From: an uncultured Acidobacteriaceae bacterium
GTDB lineage: Bacteria; Acidobacteriota; Terriglobia; Terriglobales; Acidobacteriaceae
Direction of reading: 5' to 3'
Assembly: GCA_903842065.1 (NCBI GenBank)
Contig: CAIMKZ010000051.1
Location: 1-42,303 of the forward strand
DNA: 42,303 nt
The notes under the pieces are model-generated. The model did no database searches and had not been told where the DNA came from. It was given only the letters and a program-made list of their open reading frames with translations. Below are positions 20,124 to 28,232 of the stretch, piece by piece (position 1 is the first letter of the stretch; every line of letters begins with the position of its first letter). A program made the translations under genes and the position numbers.

Positions 20124-21617
20124 CTACTGCTGCTGGTAATTGGCGATCATTCCGGTGAGGCCGTCGGCAATCGAAGCCTCAGCACAGCCCACCTTCAGAT
20201 GCGACGCCAGAACCTGAAATGTCAGGTGCGAGAACGATGCGTCGTCGGGGATGTAGCCGGAGGTGGACCGCCCGTTGGCAATGGTGACTACCACGGTGTT
20301 AGCCATCGGCGACTGCCGCTTGATCCGCTGCCCGATGAGCGAATACAACTCGGCGTTGGTCGAGGTAAGCGCCACATCTCCGATGCCCAGTACGCCGATG
20401 CGGATGGGAACCGCAGGGCCATCCATGTACGTGGCCGGCATTCCGATCACATAAGGAGTCGGGCCGCTGAAGGCATGGTCGCCGCCATCGGAGCGCAGCC
20501 GGCCCGGGCAGCTGATCTCCTTCTGCGAACCCACGATTCGCACGTTGCGCTCCTTGCGCGTGGCGTGGGTCATGGTGCGAATCACCACCTCGCCCAGCAC
20601 CGCGCCCTCGGCCTCCATCCAGCGTTGCAGCCGGTCGCGCACCTCGGGGTCCATGGGCCTGCCAGGAACTTTGACGTCGCGTAGCGGCTCTTCCACGTCC
20701 TCGCGCACGGCCTCGTATCCGGTAATCGGTACGCCGGTTCGAGAAGCCATCGCGTTGGTCGAAGGACGCAGATACAGGGGATTCTGGTCGCCCGAGGCGC
20801 CTTGGGTAAAGACGGCAATCGCCTTGTCGGTGAAGGCCTCTTCGACCCAGCGGCTCATTGCGCCGGGAAAATCTCCGCTGTAGAAGTTCGAGAGGTATCC
20901 GTTGATGGCGTGCATCGGGTAGTTGACGTAGACGCCGATGGGCTCTCCCGAGAGCCGCGCAAAGCTGACCACGGAGACGGTCTTGTCAGAGGGAGCCGAA
21001 GTATTCGGGGCCTGGGTCCACAGATGCGTCACCGGGTCGATGGCGTCGCGGTTCGAGTTCAGGTCGATGGAACCGGTTCCAAACGACATCTCGGCAAGCT
21101 CGAGCTTGCCCTTGGCATCGTGTACCGCATTTACGATGCCGTCGGCGATCCGCTGCTCGTCGCTGCTGAGGGTGAGGCTGGCGCTTGCCGGCGCCATGGG
21201 CGCCATGGGATCGACAGCGCTGTGCGTGTGCGTGGCCGACATGATGATGTTGGCCACCGGGCAGTCGAGGTCCTTGGCGATGCGTTCGGAGGCCGAGCGC
21301 CAGATGCCGTCGGGAAGATTGGGCCTGTCGACGCCGATCAGCGCCGCCCGCGCCACTCCGTTATCGAGCACGATGGCCCGCGCGTAGAGATGTTCGTTGC
21401 CGTACTTGCCGGTGGGGCCCTGCATGGTGGCGGCCAGCGGCGGGGTGATCTCGGCCTTGGCCGCTCCGGCCCGCAGCGCGCCGGTCTGCCCGTGAGCCGA
21501 GGCCAGCACAACGGCCAGCCCCAGAAACGCCGGAGCGATGTGAAGGAACCGTTGAGTAAAACCGGCAAGCCGACGGCGGCTGCCTGCGTGTGCAGAGGTG
21601 AATGACTTCTCGGTCAT
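20124..21617 (-). CDS. Neutral/alkaline ceramidase N-terminal-domain hydrolase
   Basis: A secreted zinc-amidase-like protein of 497 residues. After a basic n-region and a hydrophobic segment (about 24-42, ending ASAHGQ) comes the ceramidase catalytic-domain pattern: GAAKAEITPP, then SATHTHSA with His130 and His132 as metal ligands. Next are VNYPMHAI, the SGDFPGAMSRWVE segment and TQGASGDQNP. Full ceramidases are about 650-750 residues with a C-terminal Ig-like domain, which is missing here, so the substrate may not be ceramide. I start it at ATG 21617 (GGAG 9 bases upstream); the frame stays open further upstream to 21836 but without support. No lipid genes are adjacent. Confidence 0.8.
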   Translation of the reverse strand: MTEKSFTSAHAGSRRRLAGFTQRFLHIAPAFLGLAVVLASAHGQTGALRAGAAKAEITPPLAATMQGPTGKYGNEHLYARAIVLDNGVARAALIGVDRPNLPDGIWRSASERIAKDLDCPVANIIMSATHTHSAVDPMAPMAPASASLTLSSDEQRIADGIVNAVHDAKGKLELAEMSFGTGSIDLNSNRDAIDPVTHLWTQAPNTSAPSDKTVSVVSFARLSGEPIGVYVNYPMHAINGYLSNFYSGDFPGAMSRWVEEAFTDKAIAVFTQGASGDQNPLYLRPSTNAMASRTGVPITGYEAVREDVEEPLRDVKVPGRPMDPEVRDRLQRWMEAEGAVLGEVVIRTMTHATRKERNVRIVGSQKEISCPGRLRSDGGDHAFSGPTPYVIGMPATYMDGPAVPIRIGVLGIGDVALTSTNAELYSLIGQRIKRQSPMANTVVVTIANGRSTSGYIPDDASFSHLTFQVLASHLKVGCAEASIADGLTGMIANYQQQ

Positions 21618-21861
21618 GAACGGAATCTCCTGGGTTCTCGAAATCAAATGCAGGCCGGTCGCGGCATCGACGCCGTGAGCTCTTTTATAGGTCTGTTCTA
21701 AAGCTGTTCTCCGACCGTTCCGATGGTAACGCCGCGCCGGGGAGGTTGTCGCCGGCGCAGTGCGGACAGGCCCTCGATCCTTCGAACATAGAACTCCTGA
21801 AGGGCCGAGGGCCTGAGGTTTATCCGCCGCAAACATCGGTGAGATGCTGTGCGAATCCGGC

Positions 21862-22719
21862 TTATCCGGTGACTGAGCGGATAGTCCAGAAGTCGCTGGC
21901 CAGTTGCGGACTCAGCATGTACTCGTACGGCATGGTGAAGTAGCCCTTCATTCCCCAGCCCGCTCCCCACGAGTTGCGGACGATGAAGACGCGCTTGGTG
22001 TTGTCGTAGCCGACCGCGAGCACACAGTGGCCGCCCAGGGACTTCTCCTTGGGGCCGGGCATAGGCAGAATCCCCGACTTTGCTACGGCCGCCGACTCAA
22101 AGTTTTCATACACCGTAAAGCCGAAGACGAACGGAAAGCCTTCGGCCAGGCAGCCCTGCATCTGCGGAAGCTGTTGCACCACGCGCGTATACGAAGAGAC
22201 AAGGTCCTGCTTGGCGTCGGCGTACGCCTTGGCTGGGGGCTTCCTGGCAAACTTGGCGATGTCGTAGGGCCAGTCGGTCTCAGGTGGAGCGCCCAGCTTG
22301 GCCACGGCCTTGATGCCGTCGCGAACCTGTGCGCCGGCGTCGGAGGCGATGGTGCCCTCGATCGCGCGCTCGTTGTAGTAGATGAAGAGGCGGGAAGGGA
22401 CGAAGGTCTTCTGGTTGAGCTTCATCTGATCGAACTCGATGGCGGCTCCGATGCCGTTTGCCGTGCAACTGCCCAGTTGTCCCTGGTCGTATACGGGCGG
22501 GCATTTGCTGCGAAGATCGACCGAATTCGGCATTCCTTTGGGCATGGCCAGCAGAGCTGCACAGTAGAGCACATCGCGTGCGTCGGGTGTGTCCCGAGTC
22601 CAGCCGTAACCGCCGTGCACGGAAGCCCTGCGGATGAGAAGTCCGGCGAGAGGATCGGATTTCCCGGTCGAGCGCGCCGGCTTTGCCGCCAGCGAAGTCT
22701 TGCCTGATTTCACAGTCAT
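21862..22719 (-). CDS. Papain-like C1 family cysteine peptidase
   Basis: A 285-residue peptidase with the complete C1A catalytic set: oxyanion Gln79 and nucleophile Cys85 (DQGQLGSCTANG), His231 (GGHCVLAVGYD) and Asn249 (VRNSWGAGWGMKGYF). There is no inhibitory propeptide of the usual kind, only about 60 residues with a GYGWTRDTPDARD element. There is also no obvious signal peptide, so it may act in the cytoplasm or leave by an unusual route. AAGGAG precedes ATG 22719. It stands alone, 245 bases upstream of the ceramidase-family gene on the same strand. Confidence 0.9.
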   Translation of the reverse strand: MTVKSGKTSLAAKPARSTGKSDPLAGLLIRRASVHGGYGWTRDTPDARDVLYCAALLAMPKGMPNSVDLRSKCPPVYDQGQLGSCTANGIGAAIEFDQMKLNQKTFVPSRLFIYYNERAIEGTIASDAGAQVRDGIKAVAKLGAPPETDWPYDIAKFARKPPAKAYADAKQDLVSSYTRVVQQLPQMQGCLAEGFPFVFGFTVYENFESAAVAKSGILPMPGPKEKSLGGHCVLAVGYDNTKRVFIVRNSWGAGWGMKGYFTMPYEYMLSPQLASDFWTIRSVTG

Positions 22720-22990
22720 GGATTTGCTCCTTGTTGGATTTTGTGCGTGGCCCGGTGACCCCGGAAGTCAGGAGTAGCAGAATCTGACCGCCGGCCGTGA
22801 TTGGCTGTGGCCATCGGAAGATCGCGGTGCCAGGCTGCCGTGAGAGGTTTTGAGGTCAGATCGGGGAACCAACTTTGGGGTTCGGCAGCGGGACGTACTA
22901 AGCAGTGTTTCCTGCTTTGGGGATCGATGGGATTCTGACCTGCGCATCGGCGCGTGTCAAGGAGAATCTGGTGGGGCCACCCCAGAAGCG

Positions 22991-23020
22991 GATGCCCCGG
23001 GGCATCCACCGCGATACAAT
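22991..23020 (+). promoter_or_regulatory. Palindrome plus -10 box before the DUF4160 gene
   Basis: GATGCCCCGGGGCATC (22991-23006) is a perfect 16-base palindrome. A TACAAT -10 box follows at 23015-23020, only 6 bases before the ATG at 23027, and there is no ribosome site. This geometry predicts a leaderless mRNA, with the palindrome covering the -35 and spacer region where a repressor would bind. The rest of the 22720-23026 gap shows no gene. Confidence 0.5.
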
Positions 23021-23026
23021 TTCGCC

Positions 23027-23272
23027 ATGCCGACAGTCTTGATTGAAGAGGGCTTCCGATTCTTCTTCTTCTATTCGAATGAGGGATTTCCGCGAGAGCC
23101 TGTTCACCTCTACGTGGAAAAGAGTGGGCTGGAGGCCAAGTTCTGGCTCAGGCCGGAAGTGACTGTGGCTTACAACGATGGATACGATGCGCGGACGCTG
23201 AGGCGGATGGTTGCCATGACCCAGACCCACCGGGCGCGGATTGAGAGGGCGCGGAATGAGTACTTCGGTTAG
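23027..23272 (+). CDS. DUF4160 domain protein (possible toxin-like partner)
   Basis: An 81-residue protein covering the whole DUF4160 family, starting MPTVLIEEGFRFFFFYSNEG, with VHLYVEKSGLEAKFWL and VAYNDGYDARTLRRM in the expected order. The frame stays open upstream to 22850 but that part is not family-like. ATG 23027 gives the exact family start. It overlaps the DUF2442 gene by 17 bases. Adjacent DUF4160/DUF2442 genes recur in many bacteria and have been suspected to be toxin-antitoxin-like; no activity can be read from sequence. Confidence 0.85.
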   Translation: MPTVLIEEGFRFFFFYSNEGFPREPVHLYVEKSGLEAKFWLRPEVTVAYNDGYDARTLRRMVAMTQTHRARIERARNEYFG

Positions 23273-23510
23273 CGCGACTGCGGTGCGGTTCGATTCCGAC
23301 TCCATGTGGGTTGACCTGAGCGACGGCCGGACGCTGGGCGTTCCGCTGGCCTGGTTCCCGCGCCTGCTCTCCGCCACTCAGGCCCAGCTTGAGTCGGTGC
23401 GCATCACGTCCCGTGGCTTGCACTGGGACTCGCTTGATGAGGATGTCTCGATAGCCGGCTTGCTCGCCGGCCTCGGTGATCTGCAGACGGATAAGAGCTT
23501 TGCGGCGTAA
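23256..23510 (+). CDS. DUF2442 domain protein (possible antitoxin-like partner)
   Basis: An 84-residue protein with the DUF2442 core: VDLSDGRTLGVPLAWFPRLL, then RGLHWDSLDEDVSIAGLLAG. ATG 23256 lies inside the end of the DUF4160 gene, so translation is coupled; an in-frame TTG at 23241 is an alternative start. DUF2442 resembles the N-terminal domain of NE0471-type proteins, often encoded with a helix-turn-helix. No such extension is present here, so DNA binding by this protein alone is uncertain. Confidence 0.85.
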   Translation: MSTSVSATAVRFDSDSMWVDLSDGRTLGVPLAWFPRLLSATQAQLESVRITSRGLHWDSLDEDVSIAGLLAGLGDLQTDKSFAA

Positions 23511-23567
23511 TGAGCTTATAAGAGTCGGTTGCTATTCGGGCCACAGCATTGACCGAATGAAATGAAA

Positions 23568-23756
23568 TCAATTACCGCCACTGAATTGTTCAAGGCCGCA
23601 GTGCGGGCATGAACCCCTGGGAAATTTCTTCTGGCTAGGCCATCTTCTTTCGAAATACTTGCCGCAACGAGGGCATGGAAACAGCTTAAAGAGGCCAATT
23701 GCAATAAAGTAATAGAACCAGAATAGAAAGGGCAAGAAGCCAAAACGGGGAGGCAA
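23568..23756 (-). CDS. Small membrane protein with zinc ribbon (62 aa)
   Basis: The N-terminal part is one hydrophobic helix (FGFLPFLFWFYYFIAIGLF). It is followed by two CxxC pairs (CPRCGKYF and CPHCGLEQ) separated by 19 residues, a compact zinc ribbon. The only start in the frame is TTG 23756 with no clear ribosome site. It begins 38 bases downstream of the hemB stop, so translation may depend on the hemB mRNA. A competing frame (23516-23764) has no such pattern. It may be real but is unproven. Confidence 0.5.
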   Translation of the reverse strand: MPPRFGFLPFLFWFYYFIAIGLFKLFPCPRCGKYFERRWPSQKKFPRGSCPHCGLEQFSGGN

Positions 23757-23794
23757 ATTGCCAAAGACTATTGCGATTCCGGCATCTGCAACCT

Positions 23795-24784
23795 CTACCC
23801 CAGCAGCTTGGCCGCCGCCTTGGCAAAGTAGGTCACGATAAACTCTGCTCCCGCTCTGCGGATTCCAATCAGCGACTCAAGGGTCGCGCGGTCGCGGTCC
23901 AGCCAGCCGCGCTCAAAGGCCGCTTGCAGCATCGAGTACTCGCCGCTCACCTGGTAGGCGCCCATGGGTACATCGAACCGGTCCCGGGCCGAGCGGATCA
24001 CGTCGAGGTAGGGCATCGACGGCTTCATCAGGATCATGTCCGCGCCTTCCTCAAGGTCGAGCTCGATCTCGCGCATAGCCTCTCTCAGATTGGCCCCGTC
24101 CATCTGGTAGCCCCTGCGGTCGCCGAACTGAGGAGCCGAGTCTGCCGCCTCGCGGAAGGGCCCGTAGAACGCGGAGAAGAACTTGGACGCATAGCTGAGG
24201 ATCGGCGTCATGCCAAACCCGGCCGCGTCGAGAGCTGAGCGGATGGCGGCCACACGACCGTCCATCATGTCGCTCGGAGCTACAACGTCGGCGCCGGCGC
24301 GGGCGTGGCTCACGGCGGTCTTGGCCAGAATCTCAACCGTCGGATCGTTGTCGATGGCAAAGTCGGACCCGCTCTTGTTCACAATGCCGCAGTGGCCGTG
24401 GCTGGTGTACTCGCAGAGGCAGACGTCGGTGATCATCACGAGCTTCTTCGCCGCCGGGGTCTGGCGCAGCGCTCGCAGGGCTTGTTGCACGATGCCGTCG
24501 TCGATCCACGCACCGGTGCCGGTCTCGTCTTTTTCCGCGGGCAGGCCAAAGAGCAGCAGTCCGCCGATTCCGAGCGAGGCGGCCTCTTCGGCTTCCTTCA
24601 CCGCCTCATCGACGGAGAGGTTGAAGACGCCGGGCATTGAAGAGATGGGGTTGCGCACACCCGAACCGGGGCAGATGAAGAGGGGATAGATCAGATCGCC
24701 GGGTTCGAGGGTGGTCTCGCGGACAAGGGCGCGCAGGGCATCGCTCTGGCGCATGCGGCGCATGCGGTTCTGTGGGAAGCTCAT
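23795..24784 (-). CDS. hemB: Delta-aminolevulinic acid dehydratase (porphobilinogen synthase)
   Basis: It condenses two 5-aminolevulinate molecules to porphobilinogen, the second committed step to heme and cobalamin, in the cytoplasm. The 329-residue protein has the normal family length. The zinc-binding cysteines Cys122, Cys124 and Cys132 are present ([14 protein letters not shown]), so it is a zinc-type enzyme. The Schiff-base lysines are Lys201 ([15 protein letters not shown]) and Lys254 ([11 protein letters not shown]). The [11 protein letters not shown] segment is also typical. No other heme genes are adjacent. The product supplies heme for the cytochromes of the act operon and corrin for the B12-dependent reductase in this window. 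ATG 24784 has no strong ribosome site. Confidence 0.97.
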   Translation of the reverse strand: MSFPQNRMRRMRQSDALRALVRETTLEPGDLIYPLFICPGSGVRNPISSMPGVFNLSVDEAVKEAEEAASLGIGGLLLFGLPAEKDETGTGAWIDDGIVQQALRALRQTPAAKKLVMITDVCLCEYTSHGHCGIVNKSGSDFAIDNDPTVEILAKTAVSHARAGADVVAPSDMMDGRVAAIRSALDAAGFGMTPILSYASKFFSAFYGPFREAADSAPQFGDRRGYQMDGANLREAMREIELDLEEGADMILMKPSMPYLDVIRSARDRFDVPMGAYQVSGEYSMLQAAFERGWLDRDRATLESLIGIRRAGAEFIVTYFAKAAAKLLG

Positions 24785-24804
24785 GCGACGATTGTAGTCA
24801 AAAA

Positions 24805-24955
24805 CAGCTTCTAGCTACTAGCTTCTAGCTATTAGCTACGGTTTTGGGAGAACCGGCCTTTGAGTCCAGACCATGGATTTGATCAATCGCAGATCCACCT
24901 GCGGGAAGTCCACGGAGGTGGATTTGCCACAAATGAAGCTAGGAGCTAGAAGCTG
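24805..24955. repeat. Inverted heptamer-repeat element between two genes
   Basis: Bases 24805-24825 and 24935-24955 are inverted copies of each other with 20 of 21 matches, 109 bases apart. The left arm is part of a degenerate 7-base array AGCTTCT-AGCTACT-AGCTTCT-AGCTATT. Inside lies a further stem, ATCCACCT/AGGTGGAT. The right arm ends 3 bases beyond the stop codon of the 165-residue zinc-ribbon gene. The same AGCTATTAGCTA 12-mer occurs again at 33221. It may be a small non-autonomous repeat element and could also end transcription. Confidence 0.6.
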
Positions 24956-24958
24956 CTT

Positions 24959-25456
24959 TCACAGCCTCTCGTACAGCATCGTCTTGCGGCAGCCAAGCAG
25001 CGCGATGAGCGTCCAGATGCCGATCGCTGTTCCGAGCGGGATCTTGATCAGACACAGAATGGCGGCGACGATGGCGACGATTCTGCCCCACTGGGTGCGC
25101 TCCATCAGGCCCCAGCCGGCGATGGCGGCCAGCGCGGCGCGAATCAGTAGAAAGGTCCATCCGACGTTCAGCGCGGCGCTGATCAGGCCCGGAGGAATCT
25201 GGCTGTTGTTCAGCAACGGGGCGAAGCCGCCGCTGAAAAAGACCTTGGCGAAGGAGATGCCTATGAAGCCAGTGATCAGCACCAGCCCGGCATAGACAAA
25301 CCAGCAGATGGCAAGGGCCCGGATTTGGCCGCGATAGCGCTCCAGCTCAAACTCGAAGCCCGGTACAGGCATAACCGGGGGAACCGCGGGCTGACCGCAT
25401 TGCGGGCAAACCGTCTGCCCGCCAGAAATCGTTGTGCCACAGCTACTGCAGAACAT
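24959..25456 (-). CDS. Zinc-ribbon membrane protein (165 aa)
   Basis: It starts with a zinc ribbon (CSSC at residues 3-6 and CPQC near 17-20), then a short linker and a basic segment (FELERYRGQIR). Three to four transmembrane helices follow (ALAICWFVYAGLVLITGFIG, a helix near FLLIRAALAAIAG, and IVAIVAAILCLIKI). Acidobacteria and other bacteria have many such zinc-ribbon plus membrane proteins of unknown role. GGAGGAGG precedes ATG 25456, a very strong ribosome site. The hemB gene follows on the same strand across the inverted repeat. Confidence 0.75.
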   Translation of the reverse strand: MFCSSCGTTISGGQTVCPQCGQPAVPPVMPVPGFEFELERYRGQIRALAICWFVYAGLVLITGFIGISFAKVFFSGGFAPLLNNSQIPPGLISAALNVGWTFLLIRAALAAIAGWGLMERTQWGRIVAIVAAILCLIKIPLGTAIGIWTLIALLGCRKTMLYERL

Positions 25457-25580
25457 GAAACCTCCTCCAGCGCGAATCTCGCGTTGTCAGCAAGGATACG
25501 CCGGGCGACCCAGGGCAGTTCCATCCTTTTGCAACCCCTGCTTTGGTCAGCCATCAACCCCTGATCCCTTCTCCTTGCCT

Positions 25581-26861
25581 CTACCGGTACGACTCGTCGC
25601 GGTGGATGACGAACTCCGGATAGGCTCCGCCGCCCAGCTCGTGCAGGTCCATGCCCATCCGCTCGCCGTCCGGATCGACCCGGAAGGGAACGATCTTATT
25701 GAGGATCGCGAAGAGCAGGTAGACCAGCGGCAGGAAGACGCCGAGCAGAGCCGCGATGCCTACAACCTGGGCCAGCAACTGATTGTGTCCGGGCGCAAAG
25801 ATGCCTGCTGCGAACAGTCCCCACAGCGCCCCGGCTGCATGCGAAGTGATGGCGCCCGAGGGGTCGTCGATGGCTAGCGCCAGCTCCAGCAACTCCACGA
25901 CCAGCGGTGTAATGGCTCCCGCCACGATGCCGATGAAGAGTGCGCCGAGTGGACCCACCAGGGCCGCGCTGGCGCTCGATGCTACCAGTCCTGCAAGCCA
26001 CCCGTTCGAGCACAGGCTGGCGTCGGGCTTGCCGAAGCGTACGCTGGTCAACGCGACCGTTGCCGCCAGTGCTCCCGAGGCTGAAAGCAGCGTGTTCAAT
26101 GCGGTCTGAATCAGCACGTAGCCTGTGCCCATCCACGTGACTGCTCCGGCAACGTTCCAAGCCATCCACCCGACCAGCGCCAGAAAGCTGCCAAACACCA
26201 CGTACACGGCGTTGTGTCCGGGCATCGCGGTCGAAAGGCCTTCTCTGGGGAACTTGCCGCGCCGTGGTCCCACGATCCAAACGGTAACCAGGGCGGTGAT
26301 TCCTCCCAGGGCGTGGATGGTGGCCGCACCGCCGGGGTCAAGAAAGCCCGTGCCGAGACCGAAGTTCTTTCCGAGCGTCGCCAACCAGCCGTCGCTCCAT
26401 ATCCAGTAGGCCGCCAGCGGAAAGATGAGAGCCGCCATTACCGCCGCCGCCGCGCATCCCGCTGCAAGCCGCAAGCGATCGGCTCCCGAACCCCAGGGGA
26501 TGATGACCGCAAAGGCAACCGCAAATATCTCCAGCAGCAGCCTCAGTTGCGCCGGTACTTCTGACTTGCCAAATCCTGACAAGGCCACGGGGCCCAGCCC
26601 AAGCAGGTTCCAGCTCTTTCCTGCCACATTCAAGGCGACATGGCCGCCGCCAAGCGCACCAGAAAACGATGCGCCCACTAGAGCGAACACAATCACTGCC
26701 ACCGCGATAAGAACGGCATTTCCGAGCAGTGCCTGCGCGGCGGAACGGGAGCGCCCCAGTCCGGTATTCACCAAAGCCACGCCGGCGATCGCCAGCGGAG
26801 CCAGCAGGATCATGACCAGCCCCAGAGTCACTTGGTTGTCTGTTGCCAGGCCTTCGATCAT
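25581..26861 (-). CDS. amt: Ammonium transporter (Amt/MEP/Rh family)
   Basis: An inner-membrane channel for ammonium uptake, 426 residues with about 11 helices. Conserved pore residues can be placed: Asp175 and the first twin histidine His183 (DPGGAATIHALGG), and the second His341 (DPSGAITSHAAGALWG). The NGWLAGLVASSASAALVGPLGALFIGIVAG stretch (split over residues 286-315) is the family signature. Unlike most Amt genes it has no glnK neighbour. It has a short C-terminal tail (FRVDPDGERMGMDLHELGGGAYPEFV) that contains the usual regulatory glycine and Asp pattern. It overlaps a 59-residue gene by four bases (ATGA), so translation is coupled. Confidence 0.95.
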   Translation of the reverse strand: MIEGLATDNQVTLGLVMILLAPLAIAGVALVNTGLGRSRSAAQALLGNAVLIAVAVIVFALVGASFSGALGGGHVALNVAGKSWNLLGLGPVALSGFGKSEVPAQLRLLLEIFAVAFAVIIPWGSGADRLRLAAGCAAAAVMAALIFPLAAYWIWSDGWLATLGKNFGLGTGFLDPGGAATIHALGGITALVTVWIVGPRRGKFPREGLSTAMPGHNAVYVVFGSFLALVGWMAWNVAGAVTWMGTGYVLIQTALNTLLSASGALAATVALTSVRFGKPDASLCSNGWLAGLVASSASAALVGPLGALFIGIVAGAITPLVVELLELALAIDDPSGAITSHAAGALWGLFAAGIFAPGHNQLLAQVVGIAALLGVFLPLVYLLFAILNKIVPFRVDPDGERMGMDLHELGGGAYPEFVIHRDESYR

Positions 26862-27037
26862 CGGTGTGCCTCCCTTGCAGGCATATTGCCGCGGATCGTC
26901 ACGACGAGGCCCAGCACTTCAACCGCCAGACCGCAGGCGGCAAAACCACCGCGCGCCGGGCCGTCAGGAAAGAGCACCAGGGCGGCAAGCACGAGAAAGA
27001 GACCGGCAGGCATTACCAGCAGTCCGGCGTATTTCAT
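26858..27037 (-). CDS. 59-residue membrane protein coupled to the ammonium transporter
   Basis: The protein has two hydrophobic segments (YAGLLVMPAGLFLVLAALVLF and GFAACGLAVEVLGLVVTI) joined by a short PDGPARG loop, and ends in a basic tail. ATG 27037 has a GGAAAGGAAG ribosome site. Its stop codon overlaps the amt start by four bases, so it is surely translated with amt. A longer frame to 27106 lacks a start signal. I know no family for it; the position suggests an accessory or regulator of the transporter (inference). Confidence 0.7.
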   Translation of the reverse strand: MKYAGLLVMPAGLFLVLAALVLFPDGPARGGFAACGLAVEVLGLVVTIRGNMPAREAHR

Positions 27038-27342
27038 GGTCTTCCTTTCCAAGTAGGAACTGGAAACTGCTGAAACCGGGCAGTGAACCTGTTGCGCCCG
27101 CAACACGCGACAGCGAGCAGAGGGAGTTCGCGCAAATGAATTCTATCCGAAGGGAAATAATAAGCCCATGAAGATTACAGACTGTTTCTAGTCTCCTTTG
27201 TCTTCTCAGGCCGAACGGTGGCTTTTCTTCGCGGGGGAGCAGCCGTCATCATATATAGGGCGCCAGTTGTCAGGTCTTCGGCGTCTCTGACCACGGGGGC
27301 TTCCAACCCGGAATCGAATTGCTTTCTATATTGACGAGTTGA

Positions 27343-27356
27343 GCCGCTCGAGCGGC
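27343..27356. promoter_or_regulatory. 14-bp palindrome upstream of actA
   Basis: GCCGCTCGAGCGGC is a perfect palindrome, and with one extra base the symmetry extends to TTGAG on the left and CTCAA on the right. It lies 33 bases upstream of the actA ATG, in the divergent region between amt and the act operon. It could be an operator or a leader hairpin; no regulator gene is nearby. Confidence 0.35.
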
Positions 27357-27389
27357 CTCAAGAAAACACTGGAATCAGACAGGGAGCCC

Positions 27390-28232
27390 ATGCCGCAGCT
27401 CTTTCACCGCCGATCGAACACACTGGTCCGCATGGGTCTGGTGCTGGCTGTGCTGGTCGCGGTCGCAACCGGAGTTGCGCTCGACCGGCTACAGCGCGCG
27501 CCCTGGGTAACGCGGCAGGGCGAGCAGCCTGCCCAGCCGGTTTCCTTCAGCCACCGGCATCATGTGCAGGGAATGGGCGTGCAGTGCCAGTACTGCCACG
27601 TGTCTGTTGAGAAATCCAGCTACGCCGGCATCCCCTCGACGCGCATCTGCATGAACTGCCACTTGCAGATGTGGCCCAACGCCGCGCAGCTTGAGCCGGT
27701 CCGCCAGAGCTGGATGAGCGGCAAATCCATCCCCTGGGTCCGCGTCAACGACCTGCCGGACTTCGTCTCCTTCGACCACTCAGTCCATGTGAACAAGGGC
27801 GTGGGCTGCGTTACGTGCCACGGGCAGGTGGACCAGATGAACGCGACCTCTGCTCAATATAGTCTGCAAATGGAGTGGTGTTTGGACTGCCACCGCAACC
27901 CGGCGAAGAACCTGCGGCCCGCGAGCGAGGTTTACAACATGGCCTGGCGGGGGCCGAGCGAGAGCCGGCCGGTGTGGTGCGCAGTGGGCGACGAGATGAG
28001 CGGCATGCCGACGGCTGAGAGTGTCAACTGTACGGTGAGTGATCCGCTGGCTAGGGCTGTGCTGAATGCCACGTTAACGACGCCTAGCAGCATGAATGGC
28101 GGGCGCGTGTTGGTCGCGGTTCCAACTTATGAGAAGTTCACCAGCCAAGATGAACTTGGGCGCTTCCTCGTCAACCATTACAAGATCCGCAACACCCAGG
28201 ACCTGATGAGCTGCGAGGTGTGCCACCGATGA
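27390..28232 (+). CDS. actA: Alternative complex III subunit ActA, pentaheme cytochrome c
   Basis: This is the electron-output cytochrome of alternative complex III, which oxidises quinol and passes electrons to a cytochrome c or oxidase. The 280-residue protein has an N-terminal membrane anchor (about 12-31) and five CxxCH heme sites: Cys66, Cys87, Cys140, Cys164 and Cys275 are the first cysteines, with His70, 91, 144, 168 and 279. ATG 27390 has AGGGAG only 3 bases upstream. A TTG at 27339 would add 17 unlikely residues. About 50 residues between the fourth and fifth heme (roughly 190-243) hold no heme motif but two other cysteines; this may be a lineage-specific insert. The stop overlaps actB by four bases. 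Confidence 0.93.
   Translation: MPQLFHRRSNTLVRMGLVLAVLVAVATGVALDRLQRAPWVTRQGEQPAQPVSFSHRHHVQGMGVQCQYCHVSVEKSSYAGIPSTRICMNCHLQMWPNAAQLEPVRQSWMSGKSIPWVRVNDLPDFVSFDHSVHVNKGVGCVTCHGQVDQMNATSAQYSLQMEWCLDCHRNPAKNLRPASEVYNMAWRGPSESRPVWCAVGDEMSGMPTAESVNCTVSDPLARAVLNATLTTPSSMNGGRVLVAVPTYEKFTSQDELGRFLVNHYKIRNTQDLMSCEVCHR

Noticed and set aside
22850..23026. N-terminal extension of the DUF4160 gene to 22850
   Set aside because: Extra residues do not belong to the family and the palindrome and -10 box lie inside them.
27339..27389. Upstream TTG start of actA at 27339
   Set aside because: It lies on the palindrome and adds 17 residues before the membrane anchor; ATG 27390 is better.
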